From Streptosporangium lutulentum (lineage in GTDB: Bacteria; Actinomycetota; Actinomycetes; Streptosporangiales; Streptosporangiaceae): 64,000 nucleotides of DNA. Location: contig NZ_JAUSQU010000001.1 in assembly GCF_030811455.1 (NCBI RefSeq), forward strand, positions 7,812,001 to 7,876,000. The letters run 5' to 3'. Made by a program: the position numbers and the translations under genes. The notes below the pieces were generated by a model. That model made no database searches. It was not told the DNA's origin and worked only from the letters and a program-made list of their open reading frames with translations. Shown piece after piece: positions 15,359-22,973 of this stretch. Numbering within the stretch: position 1 is the first letter of the stretch; every line of letters starts with the position of its first letter.

Positions 15359-15661
15359 ATGACCACCCCGCACACCGCGCGCATCGCCGCGCTGCTGCTG
15401 GCCATCACCGCGGCTCTCACCCTCACCGCCGCCTGCGTGCCTGTCGAGTCCGCGTGCGCCGCGACCCTCGCAACGGTGGCCACCCCGCCCGAGCCGATCG
15501 AGGACGGCACCTACCGCGACGGCTCGTATGAGGAGACCGAGGACGCTCCTCCAGAGCCGATCGAGGACGGCAGCTACCGCGACGGCAGCCACGAGGACAC
15601 CGAGCAGGCCGACGTTCCGCCCGAGCCCGACGAGCACACCGAAGACGCCGGCAGCTGCTGA
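15359..15661 (+). CDS. Secreted or lipid-anchored acidic repeat protein
   Basis: 100 residues: a hydrophobic leader (IAALLLAITAALTLTAAC) that could end in a lipobox with Cys 26, then a very acidic mature part built from two copies of PPEPIEDGxYRDGS followed by degenerate E/D/T sequence, with a terminal Cys. CAGGAGA precedes ATG 15359. No family recognised. A surface role on the donor cell is conceivable. Confidence 0.55.
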   Translation: MTTPHTARIAALLLAITAALTLTAACVPVESACAATLATVATPPEPIEDGTYRDGSYEETEDAPPEPIEDGSYRDGSHEDTEQADVPPEPDEHTEDAGSC

Positions 15662-15778
15662 CCCCCGGACGGGCGCGCACCGGTGTGGCCAAACCGCCAA
15701 GTCAACCCACACCGGGCGCGCCCGCTCACCCCACCAGCCACCGGCCCGCAAAGGCCGGCAGAAAGAGGCTCACCCATC

Positions 15779-16216
15779 ATGACCCGTTCCATCACCGACG
15801 TAGAACTCCCGCTAGATGTTCACCCGCCTAACCCCGACCCGCGCTCAGCCCACCGGACGGCGCCGATGGCAGCCGAGCCGATCGTCATCTACCAGGGCAA
15901 GCGCTACCGGCTGTGGGAAGGGCGCATCCTGCTGGACTGGAGCAAGCGCCTCGTTCCGCACCACCGCGAAGGCTGCGTGCTGTGCTGCACGGTGCGGGTT
16001 ACCACCGGCCCCGGCTCCCCGCTTCGCCACCCGAAGAACTGCACCAACTGCATGACCTACCCCGGCCCGCGCCCCGACCCGTGCTGGTCATGCGGCACGA
16101 CCGCGCACTTCCGCGACGATGCCGGCCGCCCCACCCACAAGGTCTGCCTGGAGACGAACATCACCGCCGCCGCCCTCGCCAAGAGCGCCCCGACCCCGAT
16201 CGCAGAAGCCGCATGA
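15779..16216 (+). CDS. Cys-rich AICE protein
   Basis: 145 residues with a YQGKRYRLWEGRILLDW core and several cysteine pairs (CVLCC, CTNC, CWSC), suggesting two zinc sites. AAAGAGG lies upstream of ATG 15779. The stop overlaps the ATG of the prim-pol gene (ATGA), so it is co-translated with the replication module and may assist it. Function unknown. Confidence 0.6.
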   Translation: MTRSITDVELPLDVHPPNPDPRSAHRTAPMAAEPIVIYQGKRYRLWEGRILLDWSKRLVPHHREGCVLCCTVRVTTGPGSPLRHPKNCTNCMTYPGPRPDPCWSCGTTAHFRDDAGRPTHKVCLETNITAAALAKSAPTPIAEAA

Positions 16217-17112
16217 GCGCCCCCGCAACGCTGCGCTACGCGCTGGCCGCCGCCGCCCGTGGCTGGCACGTCTTCCCCGTCTCCATCGGCGACAAGCCCC
16301 CGCTGAAGGGCTTCACCGACTGGGAGACCAACGCCACCACCGACCCTGAGACCATCCGCCGCTGCTGGTCGCGCGCCTCCTACAACATCGGCATCGCCTG
16401 CGGCCCCTCCAATCTGGTCGTGATCGACCTGGACACCCGAAAGGACGGGCAGAGCCCGCCGCCTTCCTGGGACCTGCCGGGAGTCAACGAGGGTGCCGAC
16501 GTGCTGGCCGTCCTGTGCGAGCGCGCTGGAGAACCCCTGCCGTTCGAGACGTTCAGCGTGCGCACCCGGCGCGGTGGCACTCACCTGTACTTCACCGCGC
16601 CGGACGGCCCGGCCCTGCGCAACACCGAAGGTGCCTGGGGCGGACTGGGCTGGCTGATCGACACCCGAGCAGGGGGCGGGTACGTGCTCGGCCCCGGCAG
16701 CTACGTGGATCTGCCGGACGGCACCGGCACCTACGAGGTGATCCACAACACGACCCCGGCCCCGCTGCCCCCCCTCCTGTCCAAGCAGCTTGTTGCCCCG
16801 CCCCAGGCAGTGGCCGAGCCGGTCTGCCTGACCTTGCCTGATGACCGGCGCGGTGCCTTCCTGCGTGCCGCGATCACTGGCGAACTCGACCGCGTGGCCG
16901 CTGCCCCGGAAGGCCAGCGCAACCGCACCCTCTACCTGGCCGCTACCGCCCTGGGCCAACTCGTCGCGGGCGGTGCGCTCACCGAAGGCGAGGTCACAAC
17001 CCTGCTTGGACAGGGAGGGGTTGACGCCGGGCTGAGCGCCACCGAAACCCGCCTCACCGTCGCCTCCGGGCTCAAAAACGGCGCCCGCCGCCCCCGGACG
17101 GTCGCCGCATGA
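16213..17112 (+). CDS. Bifunctional DNA primase/polymerase (prim-pol)
   Basis: 299 residues of the PF09250 prim-pol fold: an N-terminal ALAAAARGWHVFPV block, the acidic metal-binding motif VVIDLDT at about residues 73-79, the downstream GGTHLYF motif with catalytic His, and a C-terminal helical part. In AICEs this replaces a rolling-circle initiator, priming replication of the excised element together with the helicase-like gene that follows. Its stop overlaps the next ATG (ATGA). Confidence 0.88.
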   Translation: MSAPATLRYALAAAARGWHVFPVSIGDKPPLKGFTDWETNATTDPETIRRCWSRASYNIGIACGPSNLVVIDLDTRKDGQSPPPSWDLPGVNEGADVLAVLCERAGEPLPFETFSVRTRRGGTHLYFTAPDGPALRNTEGAWGGLGWLIDTRAGGGYVLGPGSYVDLPDGTGTYEVIHNTTPAPLPPLLSKQLVAPPQAVAEPVCLTLPDDRRGAFLRAAITGELDRVAAAPEGQRNRTLYLAATALGQLVAGGALTEGEVTTLLGQGGVDAGLSATETRLTVASGLKNGARRPRTVAA

Positions 17113-18338
17113 CCACCTCACCCACGCACACAGGAGCTGAACCCATGTCCCAGACCGAACCCATCAGCCACGGCGCGATACTGCTTGACGCACTGCTGGC
17201 CGCCCTGACCCGCTACGTCATCTTGCCGAGCCCGGAAGCCGCATGGGCGGTCACGCTGTGGGTGGCCGCCAGCCACGGCCAACCCGCCTGGGCACACGCC
17301 CCCCGCCTGGTCATCCGCGCTCCGGAAAAGCGGTGCGGCAAGTCCCGGCTGCTGGACGTGGTCGAGGCCACCTGCCACAACCCGTTCATCACCGTCAACT
17401 CGTCCAGCGCCGCGGTCTACCGGTCCATCACCGACGACCCGCCGACCATGCTCGTGGACGAGGCCGACACCATCTTCGGTCCAAAGGCTGACGGCAACGA
17501 GGATCTGCGCGGGCTGCTGAACGCCGGCCACCAGCGCAACCGGCCCGCCAAGCGCTATGACGCCAACGCCAACCGGGTGGAGTCCATCCCGACCTTCGCC
17601 ATGGCCGCACTCGCCGGCATCGGCGCCATGCCCGACACCATCGAAGACCGCGCCGTCGTGGTGAGGATGCGCCGGCGCGGCCCCGGCGAGAGTGTCGCCC
17701 CTTACCGCCATCGCCGCGACCGGCCCGCGCTGCGCCAGCTCGCCGAAGACCTCTCGTTGTGGCTGCGCGCCGACCTAGCCACCCTGGAGCAGGCCGAACC
17801 GGCGATGCCGGTGGAAGACCGCGCCGCCGACACCTGGGAACCCCTGGTAGCCGTCGCCGACCACGCCGGGAGCCACTGGCCCGAGCGTGCCCGCGCCGCG
17901 GTGCTGGCCCTGACCGCCGAAGCTGACGACAACGGCGAAACCTCCACCAGGGTGCGGCTGTTGGCCGACTGCCGTACCGCCTTTGGCACCGATCCCGCTC
18001 TGCCCACCGCCGTCCTGCTGGAGCGGCTTAAGACCGACGCCGAAGCGCCCTGGGCTGACTACGGACCCACCGGCCTGACTGCCATGAGATTGGGAGTGAT
18101 CCTGCGCGAGTACGGCATCCGTTCGGCCAACATCCGCTTCCCGGACGGCAGCCAGGTCAAGGGCTACCAGCGCGCCGACTTCGCTGACGCCTGGGCGCGC
18201 TACTGCCCCCCGCCGAGCACCCTGGACACCCCCAAGGGCAGCGAAATTCCTCTGTTCGAGGGGGGTAGCCGTCCCAGCCGTCCCAGCCTCGTCATCGCAG
18301 GTCAGCGCGGGACGGCTTCCAACCGTGGGACGGCTTAG
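17109..18338 (+). CDS. DUF3631 replication ATPase
   Basis: About 409 residues with Walker A APEKRCGKSR (about 71-80), Walker B TMLVDEAD and a DUF3631 C-terminal part (DFADAWARYCPP). It pairs with prim-pol and is the likely replicative helicase or initiator. Two starts are possible: ATG 17109 overlapping the previous stop, or ATG 17145 with a strong AGGAG eight bases upstream. The last codons (GSRPSRPSLVIAGQRGTAS) are encoded inside the iteron-like repeats and the stop TAG lies between two arms of a dyad, so coding and cis-element overlap. Confidence 0.85.
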   Translation: MTTSPTHTGAEPMSQTEPISHGAILLDALLAALTRYVILPSPEAAWAVTLWVAASHGQPAWAHAPRLVIRAPEKRCGKSRLLDVVEATCHNPFITVNSSSAAVYRSITDDPPTMLVDEADTIFGPKADGNEDLRGLLNAGHQRNRPAKRYDANANRVESIPTFAMAALAGIGAMPDTIEDRAVVVRMRRRGPGESVAPYRHRRDRPALRQLAEDLSLWLRADLATLEQAEPAMPVEDRAADTWEPLVAVADHAGSHWPERARAAVLALTAEADDNGETSTRVRLLADCRTAFGTDPALPTAVLLERLKTDAEAPWADYGPTGLTAMRLGVILREYGIRSANIRFPDGSQVKGYQRADFADAWARYCPPPSTLDTPKGSEIPLFEGGSRPSRPSLVIAGQRGTASNRGTA

Positions 18339-18410
18339 CCGTCCCAGCAAAACAAGCCGTCCCAGCCTGACCAGCACAAATGAGGCTGGGACGGCTGGGA
18401 CGGCTACCCC
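18262..18410. repeat. 29-bp perfect inverted repeat with GCCGTCCCA iterons, candidate origin
   Basis: 18262-18290 and 18382-18410 are perfect 29-bp inverted repeats, each holding two abutting 9-mers (GCCGTCCCA at 18268 and 18277; TGGGACGGC at 18387 and 18396). Between them lie TGGGACGGC at 18326 and GCCGTCCCA at 18338 (a 9-bp dyad with a 3-base loop), another GCCGTCCCA at 18356, and a CGGGACGGC variant at 18308. The eight copies span the end of the replication ATPase gene and the gap before xis. An origin or copy-control site is the simplest reading; a transcription attenuator is the alternative. Confidence 0.65.
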
Positions 18411-18480
18411 TCCTGAACTCGTCTATCCGCGCTCGCAGGACAGCCAAAACACTGTGCATCGATGAGGAGAACACCCCGTC

Positions 18481-18741
18481 ATGACTATCGCAGCGCCGGA
18501 CAGTGTCCGACTCGACCTGACCGCTGTCACGGACCCGGCGGACATGCCCCTGTTGCTCACGGTCGAAGAGGCCGCTGAGCGGCTCAGGATCGGCCGAACC
18601 CGGATGTGGCACCTCGTGACGACTGGCACCGTGCGGTCCGTCTTCATCGGACGACTCCGCCGCGTGCCGATCGAGTGCCTGCACGAGTACGTGACCAACC
18701 TGCTGGCCAACGGTGGCCAACGACAGAAGACCGCAGCCTGA
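18481..18741 (+). CDS. xis: Excisionase (Xis), HTH DNA-binding protein
   Basis: 86 residues with a MerR-like winged helix (LLTVEEAAERLRIGRTRMWH, then GRLRRVPIECLHEYV). GAGGAGA precedes ATG 18481. The gene lies between the replication module and int, ending 10 bp before the int start, the standard xis-int order in AICEs. It should direct the integrase toward excision. Confidence 0.85.
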   Translation: MTIAAPDSVRLDLTAVTDPADMPLLLTVEEAAERLRIGRTRMWHLVTTGTVRSVFIGRLRRVPIECLHEYVTNLLANGGQRQKTAA

Positions 18742-18751
18742 GGAGAACTGA

Positions 18752-19951
18752 ATGGGACGTAAGCCGAACGGTGCCTCATCGATCTACCTGGGCAAGGATG
18801 GCAAGTGGCACGGGCGGGTGACCATGGGCGTCAAGGACGACGGCACCCCGGACCGTAGGCACGTGAAACGCAAGAACGAGTCCGAGGTCATCAGAGCAGT
18901 TCGTGAGCTGGAACGAGAGCGCGACAGCGGAGCCATCCGCAAGACTGGGCGGTGGACCGTCACGAAGTGGCTCACGCACTGGATCGAGACCGTCGCCGTT
19001 CCGCCGGCCATTCGTGAGACGTCCCACTCGGGCTACCGGGTGGACGTGTATACCCACCTGATCCCCGGTATCGGGGCGCATCGACTCGACAAGCTGACCC
19101 CCGAGCACCTCGAAAAGCTCTACGCCAAGATGCAGCACGAGGGGAAGTCCGCGGGCACTGCCCATCACGTCCACAGAACGATCCGGACGGCGCTCAATGT
19201 GGCCGTACGGCGTGGGTACCTCATTCGGAACCCCGCCACGTTCGCCAAGGCCCCGACGCTGAGTGAGGAGGAAGTGGAGCCGTATGAGATCGGTGAAGTG
19301 AAGCGGCTTCTGAAAGCCGCCGAGGCGTTGCCGCGCAACAGCGCTCGGTGGGCCGTGGCGCTCGCCCTGGGACTCCGCCAGGGGGAAGCCTTGGGACTGA
19401 AGTGGGCAGATGTGGATCTGGAGAAGGGCACCCTGCGGATACGGCGAGGACGTCAGCGCCCGAAGTACGAGCATGGCTGTGGGAAGACCTGTGGACGGAA
19501 GGCAGGCTACTGCCCGGAACGCCGGCAGACTCGGCCGGACACCGCCGACACCAAGTCACGTGCAGGACGGCGCACCATTGGACTACCCGGTCAGCTCGTC
19601 ATTCTCCTACGGAAGCACCAGCAAGAGCAGAAGGTGGACCGCGTAAACGCTCGGCAGCTCTGGCAGGAAGGGGGATGGGTGTTCGCTACCGCGACCGGCG
19701 GCCCCCTCAACCCAAACACCGACTACCACCAGTGGAAGGATCTCTTGAAGGCCGCCGGGCTCCGAGACGCTCGCCTTCACGATGCCAGGCACACCGCGGC
19801 CACCGTTCTTTTGATCCTCGGAGTTCCCGAGCGAACCGTGATGGTCATCATGGGATGGTCCAGCACAGGGATGGCGGCGAAGTACCAACACGTCACCGAA
19901 GGCATCCGGCAAACCGTAGCCAAGCAGGTAGACGTCTTACTTTGGGAATAG
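18752..19951 (+). CDS. int: Tyrosine site-specific integrase
   Basis: 399 residues: an N-terminal arm-binding part, a SAM-like core-binding domain (about 65-165), and a catalytic domain with Arg in LGLRQGEALGLKW (about 208), HDARHT (343-348) and the nucleophile Tyr 378 in KYQHVT. A Cys-containing insertion (CGKTCGRKAGYC) occurs between the first Arg and the His box, as in related AICE integrases. It acts on the tRNA-Ser(GGA) att site. Unlike most AICEs, about 2.7 kb separate int from the att repeat because a restriction-modification pair lies between. Confidence 0.93.
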   Translation: MGRKPNGASSIYLGKDGKWHGRVTMGVKDDGTPDRRHVKRKNESEVIRAVRELERERDSGAIRKTGRWTVTKWLTHWIETVAVPPAIRETSHSGYRVDVYTHLIPGIGAHRLDKLTPEHLEKLYAKMQHEGKSAGTAHHVHRTIRTALNVAVRRGYLIRNPATFAKAPTLSEEEVEPYEIGEVKRLLKAAEALPRNSARWAVALALGLRQGEALGLKWADVDLEKGTLRIRRGRQRPKYEHGCGKTCGRKAGYCPERRQTRPDTADTKSRAGRRTIGLPGQLVILLRKHQQEQKVDRVNARQLWQEGGWVFATATGGPLNPNTDYHQWKDLLKAAGLRDARLHDARHTAATVLLILGVPERTVMVIMGWSSTGMAAKYQHVTEGIRQTVAKQVDVLLWE

Positions 19952-19972
19952 AGAGCTATTGTCCCGATGACG

Positions 19973-20008
19973 GTTCGAGCCGCTCCGTGATATCGGAGCG
20001 GCTCGAAC
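19973..20008. terminator. Bidirectional terminator between int and the nuclease gene
   Basis: A perfect 15-bp stem (19973-19987 with 19994-20008) with loop TGATAT, placed between the convergent stops at 19951 and 20014. Confidence 0.85.
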
Positions 20009-20013
20009 GGCTT

Positions 20014-20754
20014 TCACAGCGGCAACATGCCAGCGTGCTGGGGGAACCCCAACTCTTTCAGATATGTCAGCCGAGCGGTGATAGCCGCTGAGAAATGCCG
20101 CCAGTCGAGACTCTCCTTAAGCTCAACGGGCTTGGGATTTTCGGCGGACGATGTGATGTAGCATGCCGAATCGTAGAGTCCTTCCGCGACAAGCCTGTCA
20201 CAGAAAATCGCAAACCGATCTTGATAAGAAGTTCCGCGCCAGGCATCTTCTACTGGGAAGGCGCCCCGTCTTAGATCCACGGTTGAGCGTGACCCCTCAG
20301 CATCCTCCATGATGAAGAAGTAACCAAGCCAGGGTTTCTCGCCGGGGAAGTGATTAGCCAGCGCGGCACGTCTGAGATCTACAGCGCTGCCGAGAGCTTC
20401 CTCTACTCGATTATTGTAGTTTTTGCTGAACGAAGGTCCACCAAGCGCCTTGAGTTCGAATGCTGCAACCAAGATGTCCTGGTGAGTCACCACGACGTCC
20501 CATTTTTTCTGTGGGCGGTAATAGCCTGGTAGCTCTAGACCTTTACTAACCCGAATTTCTTGTGGCGTATACCCAGCCTCAAGAAAGAATTTAGCCAGTA
20601 GGGCTGCGATATCGTCGAAGTGCTTGCCCCCACGTACGTCCCCCGCAGTTCCGGCTCCCACCGCATTTTTGATCGCAGACATTTCTCTTTGTGTCTGCTT
20701 TACTCCCCAGTACGCGGCTATAGCGTCCTCGAAGTCTTGGCGGCTGACTGTCAA
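20014..20754 (-). CDS. Type II restriction endonuclease, XhoI/PaeR7I family
   Basis: 246 residues. LPGYYRPQKKWDVVV, then LVAAFELKALGGPSFSKN and NRVEEALGSAVDL, correspond to the most conserved part of XhoI/PaeR7I as I remember it. The PD-(D/E)xK site would be Asp 86, Glu 100 and Lys 102. Family members cut C^TCGAG, so that specificity is predicted. Translation starts at TTG 20754 with AGGAAGG overlapping the methylase stop, so the nuclease is made after, and probably less than, the methylase. Base composition is lower in G+C than the core of the element. Confidence 0.85.
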   Translation of the reverse strand: MTVSRQDFEDAIAAYWGVKQTQREMSAIKNAVGAGTAGDVRGGKHFDDIAALLAKFFLEAGYTPQEIRVSKGLELPGYYRPQKKWDVVVTHQDILVAAFELKALGGPSFSKNYNNRVEEALGSAVDLRRAALANHFPGEKPWLGYFFIMEDAEGSRSTVDLRRGAFPVEDAWRGTSYQDRFAIFCDRLVAEGLYDSACYITSSAENPKPVELKESLDWRHFSAAITARLTYLKELGFPQHAGMLPL

Positions 20755-20766
20755 GCGTTGCCCTTC

Positions 20767-22443
20767 CTAATCTGGAAGATCAGTTAGCCCGTAGGCGCGA
20801 AGTGCGGCCTCCGTAGCAGCCTGTACGTCACGGCAGTCGAATGCCTTGGCCAAGGCTGCGCAGACCTCATCGCTCAATTCCGAGAAGTCGGGAACACGGA
20901 TCTTGCGGAGGTACTGGGCCTGGAACCGTAGGGTTCCTCCACGCATCTTCACGGCATACGCCTCGACGAAGGCTTGGGCAACCTTCGAGAGGAGCAGACC
21001 GCCAAGTACGCGCAGATCCCATACATCCGACACGATGTAGTACAGGTTGTGGTGAGGGTACATCCCTCCCTGATCAAGGACAGGGTGGATGGTCAACTTC
21101 ATGTCGGGGAAGAGAAGTTTCGGTTTTGCAACCAGCGTGTGGTCGACCTTGTCGATGGTCTTGTACCAGCGTTCCGGCTGCTTAACGGCGACGTAGCGTG
21201 TACGTAGAGCTCCGCTGTGCTTCCTGAGATAGGCGCCTAGTCGGGGGTACTTAGCCAAGTCGACTAGGTTGCCGCGCGCATCCCAGGGGTTGACCAGGTA
21301 AGTGTCGTCCCATTTGAGAACCCCGCTGGTGGTGTCACGGACCATGGCCAAGGGCAGAAGCCGGTCATCCTCGACGAGATCTTCGTCATGAGTGATAAAG
21401 ATCTTGTCGGCGCCGGTTGCGATGCCGATGCCTACTCGGGTTCCCGTAGTCTCGTCTTCCAGTAGGCGAAAGCGATCGCTGAGATCCTCCAGCATAGCGA
21501 GCCGGGCGGGTGAGGCCGCTGGCCAGGAATCCTCGGTGGGGAACCAATGCGGCAAAAGAGCTGCATGGTAGGCCGGACGGTGGGTAATGCTCTCAGTCGG
21601 GGCTTTTGCCCACGCGACCAACTCTGTGGCTTCTACTGCGTCAAAATCTTGCGTCGCCTCGGCAGCGATAGCAGAACCTTGTCTAGCGTTCTTGATGATT
21701 GTGATCGCTGGGTACGCGGACACCTGCTGATGGAAAGCATCCACGGCATGCATGCTTAGAACTAGTTCCATGCTGTACCGGCGGGTGACGAGTTGGCGGA
21801 GTCTCTGTCCGTATTGGTTGCGCATCCAGCGGTCGGCGCAGATGAAGCCAAGTTGACCGTCTGGCTTGAGGCTGCGTAGACCAACCTCATAGAAGCCAAC
21901 GTAGATATCTGCTCGGCCCCCCATGGAGGGGCATGCCGCGCGGTAGGCGCTCATACGTTCATCTGGAACGTCTTCAAGCCGGATGTAGGGCGGGTTGCCG
22001 ACGACAAAGTCCGCCTTTTGCTCGATGTCTGTTTGCAGTAGGTAGTCGCCTTCGCGAACCCAGGTGTGGACAACCTTGTCCACGTCTGCTGTGTCCCAGC
22101 CATCCGAGATGAGCTGCTTAGCCAGGCGTTTCCGGCTCTGCTGGACATTACGAGCCAAAAGATCAAATGCTTCTACGGCATTGACTGCTTCGAGGAGAGA
22201 GCGTCCGCGTGCCTGGCAAGAGGTGCTGAGACGCTCTGCTATCGGGCCTAGGAAGGCGCCGGCGCCACACGCGGGCTCAATGATGTGCATCTCGGCTAGG
22301 TCGCGATCAGGTGTGTAGCCGACTAGGTCAAGGATGGCCTCAACAACCCAGCGACGGGTGAAGACTTCACCGTGCTCCACTGCCTCCCGCAAGGATGCGG
22401 GCAAGGGCAAGTGATCAGTACGAACAAGCTCACGAGTTGCCAC
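20767..22443 (-). CDS. N6-adenine DNA methyltransferase of the R-M pair
   Basis: 558 residues with SAM motif I EPACGAGAF (56-64) and catalytic motif IV NPPY (150-153), the order of gamma-class/Eco57I-like adenine methylases, and a C-terminal target-recognition part containing FQAQYLRKIRVPDF. It is the first gene of the minus-strand pair, 12 bp before the nuclease. It should protect CTCGAG sites if the nuclease call is right. The start is GTG 22443. Transcription is away from the att site, ending at the int terminator. Confidence 0.9.
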   Translation of the reverse strand: MATRELVRTDHLPLPASLREAVEHGEVFTRRWVVEAILDLVGYTPDRDLAEMHIIEPACGAGAFLGPIAERLSTSCQARGRSLLEAVNAVEAFDLLARNVQQSRKRLAKQLISDGWDTADVDKVVHTWVREGDYLLQTDIEQKADFVVGNPPYIRLEDVPDERMSAYRAACPSMGGRADIYVGFYEVGLRSLKPDGQLGFICADRWMRNQYGQRLRQLVTRRYSMELVLSMHAVDAFHQQVSAYPAITIIKNARQGSAIAAEATQDFDAVEATELVAWAKAPTESITHRPAYHAALLPHWFPTEDSWPAASPARLAMLEDLSDRFRLLEDETTGTRVGIGIATGADKIFITHDEDLVEDDRLLPLAMVRDTTSGVLKWDDTYLVNPWDARGNLVDLAKYPRLGAYLRKHSGALRTRYVAVKQPERWYKTIDKVDHTLVAKPKLLFPDMKLTIHPVLDQGGMYPHHNLYYIVSDVWDLRVLGGLLLSKVAQAFVEAYAVKMRGGTLRFQAQYLRKIRVPDFSELSDEVCAALAKAFDCRDVQAATEAALRAYGLTDLPD

Positions 22444-22561
22444 TGGCCGACCATACCGCCAGGTACTTACCCGTGCCGTGCTCTATAACCGGACCTGACA
22501 AAGACGCAGTCCGGTAGATGGACCTTTGGCTCTTGGGCGACCGGTAAAGGCATGATGACCC

Positions 22562-22597
22562 GTCTCAGTTGGCTAACTGAGACCCAAACTGAGACCC
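22562..22597 (+). other. Candidate integrase arm sites, right
   Basis: ACTGAGACCC at 22576-22585 and 22588-22597, with the same 12-bp step as at the left end. An inverted GTCTCAGTT at 22562-22570 makes a 9-bp dyad with AACTGAGAC at 22575. The sites end 50 bp before the att repeat. Confidence 0.5.
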
Positions 22598-22603
22598 GAA
22601 CGC

Positions 22604-22641
22604 CAGAGGGGCCGGACCGCGTGTGCGGTCCGGCCCCTCTG
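22604..22641. terminator. Hairpin between arm sites and tRNA-Ser(GGA)
   Basis: A perfect 17-bp stem with loop GTGT. The element brings this in as the new downstream region of the tRNA, replacing the original hairpin now at 6335-6370. No clear U-tract on the minus strand. Confidence 0.55.
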
Positions 22642-22644
22642 AGG

Positions 22645-22733
22645 TGGCGGAGGATAGGAGATTCGAACTCCTGAGGGGTTGCCCCCAACACGCTTTCCAA
22701 GCGTGCGCCCTAGGCCAACTAGGCGAATCCTCC
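22645..22733 (-). tRNA. tRNA-Ser (anticodon GGA), AICE attachment site
   Basis: On the minus strand GGAGGAT (22733 downward) pairs with ATCCTCC, G73 is the complement of 22648, and the next bases encode CCA. The anticodon loop TTGGAAA gives GGA, reading UCC/UCU. A long variable arm is present. Its 3' 54 bases are duplicated at 6389-6442. Confidence 0.95.
22647..22701 (-). repeat. attR: 55-bp repeat inside the intact tRNA-Ser(GGA)
   Basis: Identical to 6388-6442. It runs from just inside the CCA end through the anticodon loop, ending in CCAAG. Recombination within it keeps the tRNA functional. Confidence 0.95.
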
Positions 22734-22849
22734 GTGGAGAAGCTTACCCAACTTCCGGAGTGCCCGGGCCATGAATTTTCTCGGTCACGATCACTTCGAT
22801 CTGAGGCCGACTCGGCCCCGATCACTCTGATCTGAGGCTAGACTTACGA

Positions 22850-22940
22850 AGGACCCCTCGCGCGGCGTCATCCTGTGAACCTCCCCAGGGCCGGAAGGCA
22901 GCAAGGATAAGCAGGCTCTGGCGGGTGTGCGAGGGGTCTC
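22850..22940 (+). ncRNA. ffs: Signal recognition particle RNA, small bacterial type
   Basis: The diagnostic apical loop and internal loops are present (CCAGGGCCGGAAGGCAGCAA), and the ends GGACCCCTCG (22851-22860) and CGAGGGGTC (22930-22938) pair to close the hairpin. The location immediately before dnaX is conserved in actinobacteria. End points are approximate. Confidence 0.92.
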
Positions 22941-22973
22941 TTCGTTTCAACCCCTCGCAGGTGGGATCGTCGC

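Larger units (their letters stand above)
6388..22701. mobile_element. Actinomycete integrative and conjugative element (AICE) in tRNA-Ser(GGA)
   Basis: Bounded by a perfect 55-bp direct repeat that corresponds to the 3' part of tRNA-Ser(GGA), intact at the right end and a fragment at the left. Inside are all modules expected of a pSAM2-like AICE: a GntR repressor with operators, a TraB-type translocase, prim-pol, a DUF3631 replication ATPase, Xis and tyrosine integrase. There is no relaxase or type IV secretion gene, which fits transfer of double-stranded DNA by TraB alone. Cargo is a methyltransferase-like gene at the left and a restriction-modification pair at the right. The repeat-rich left end and the restriction-modification genes are visibly more A+T-rich than the core. 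Confidence 0.92.

Noticed and set aside
6388..22701. Prophage
   Set aside because: No capsid, terminase, portal or tail genes; the content is conjugative-element type.
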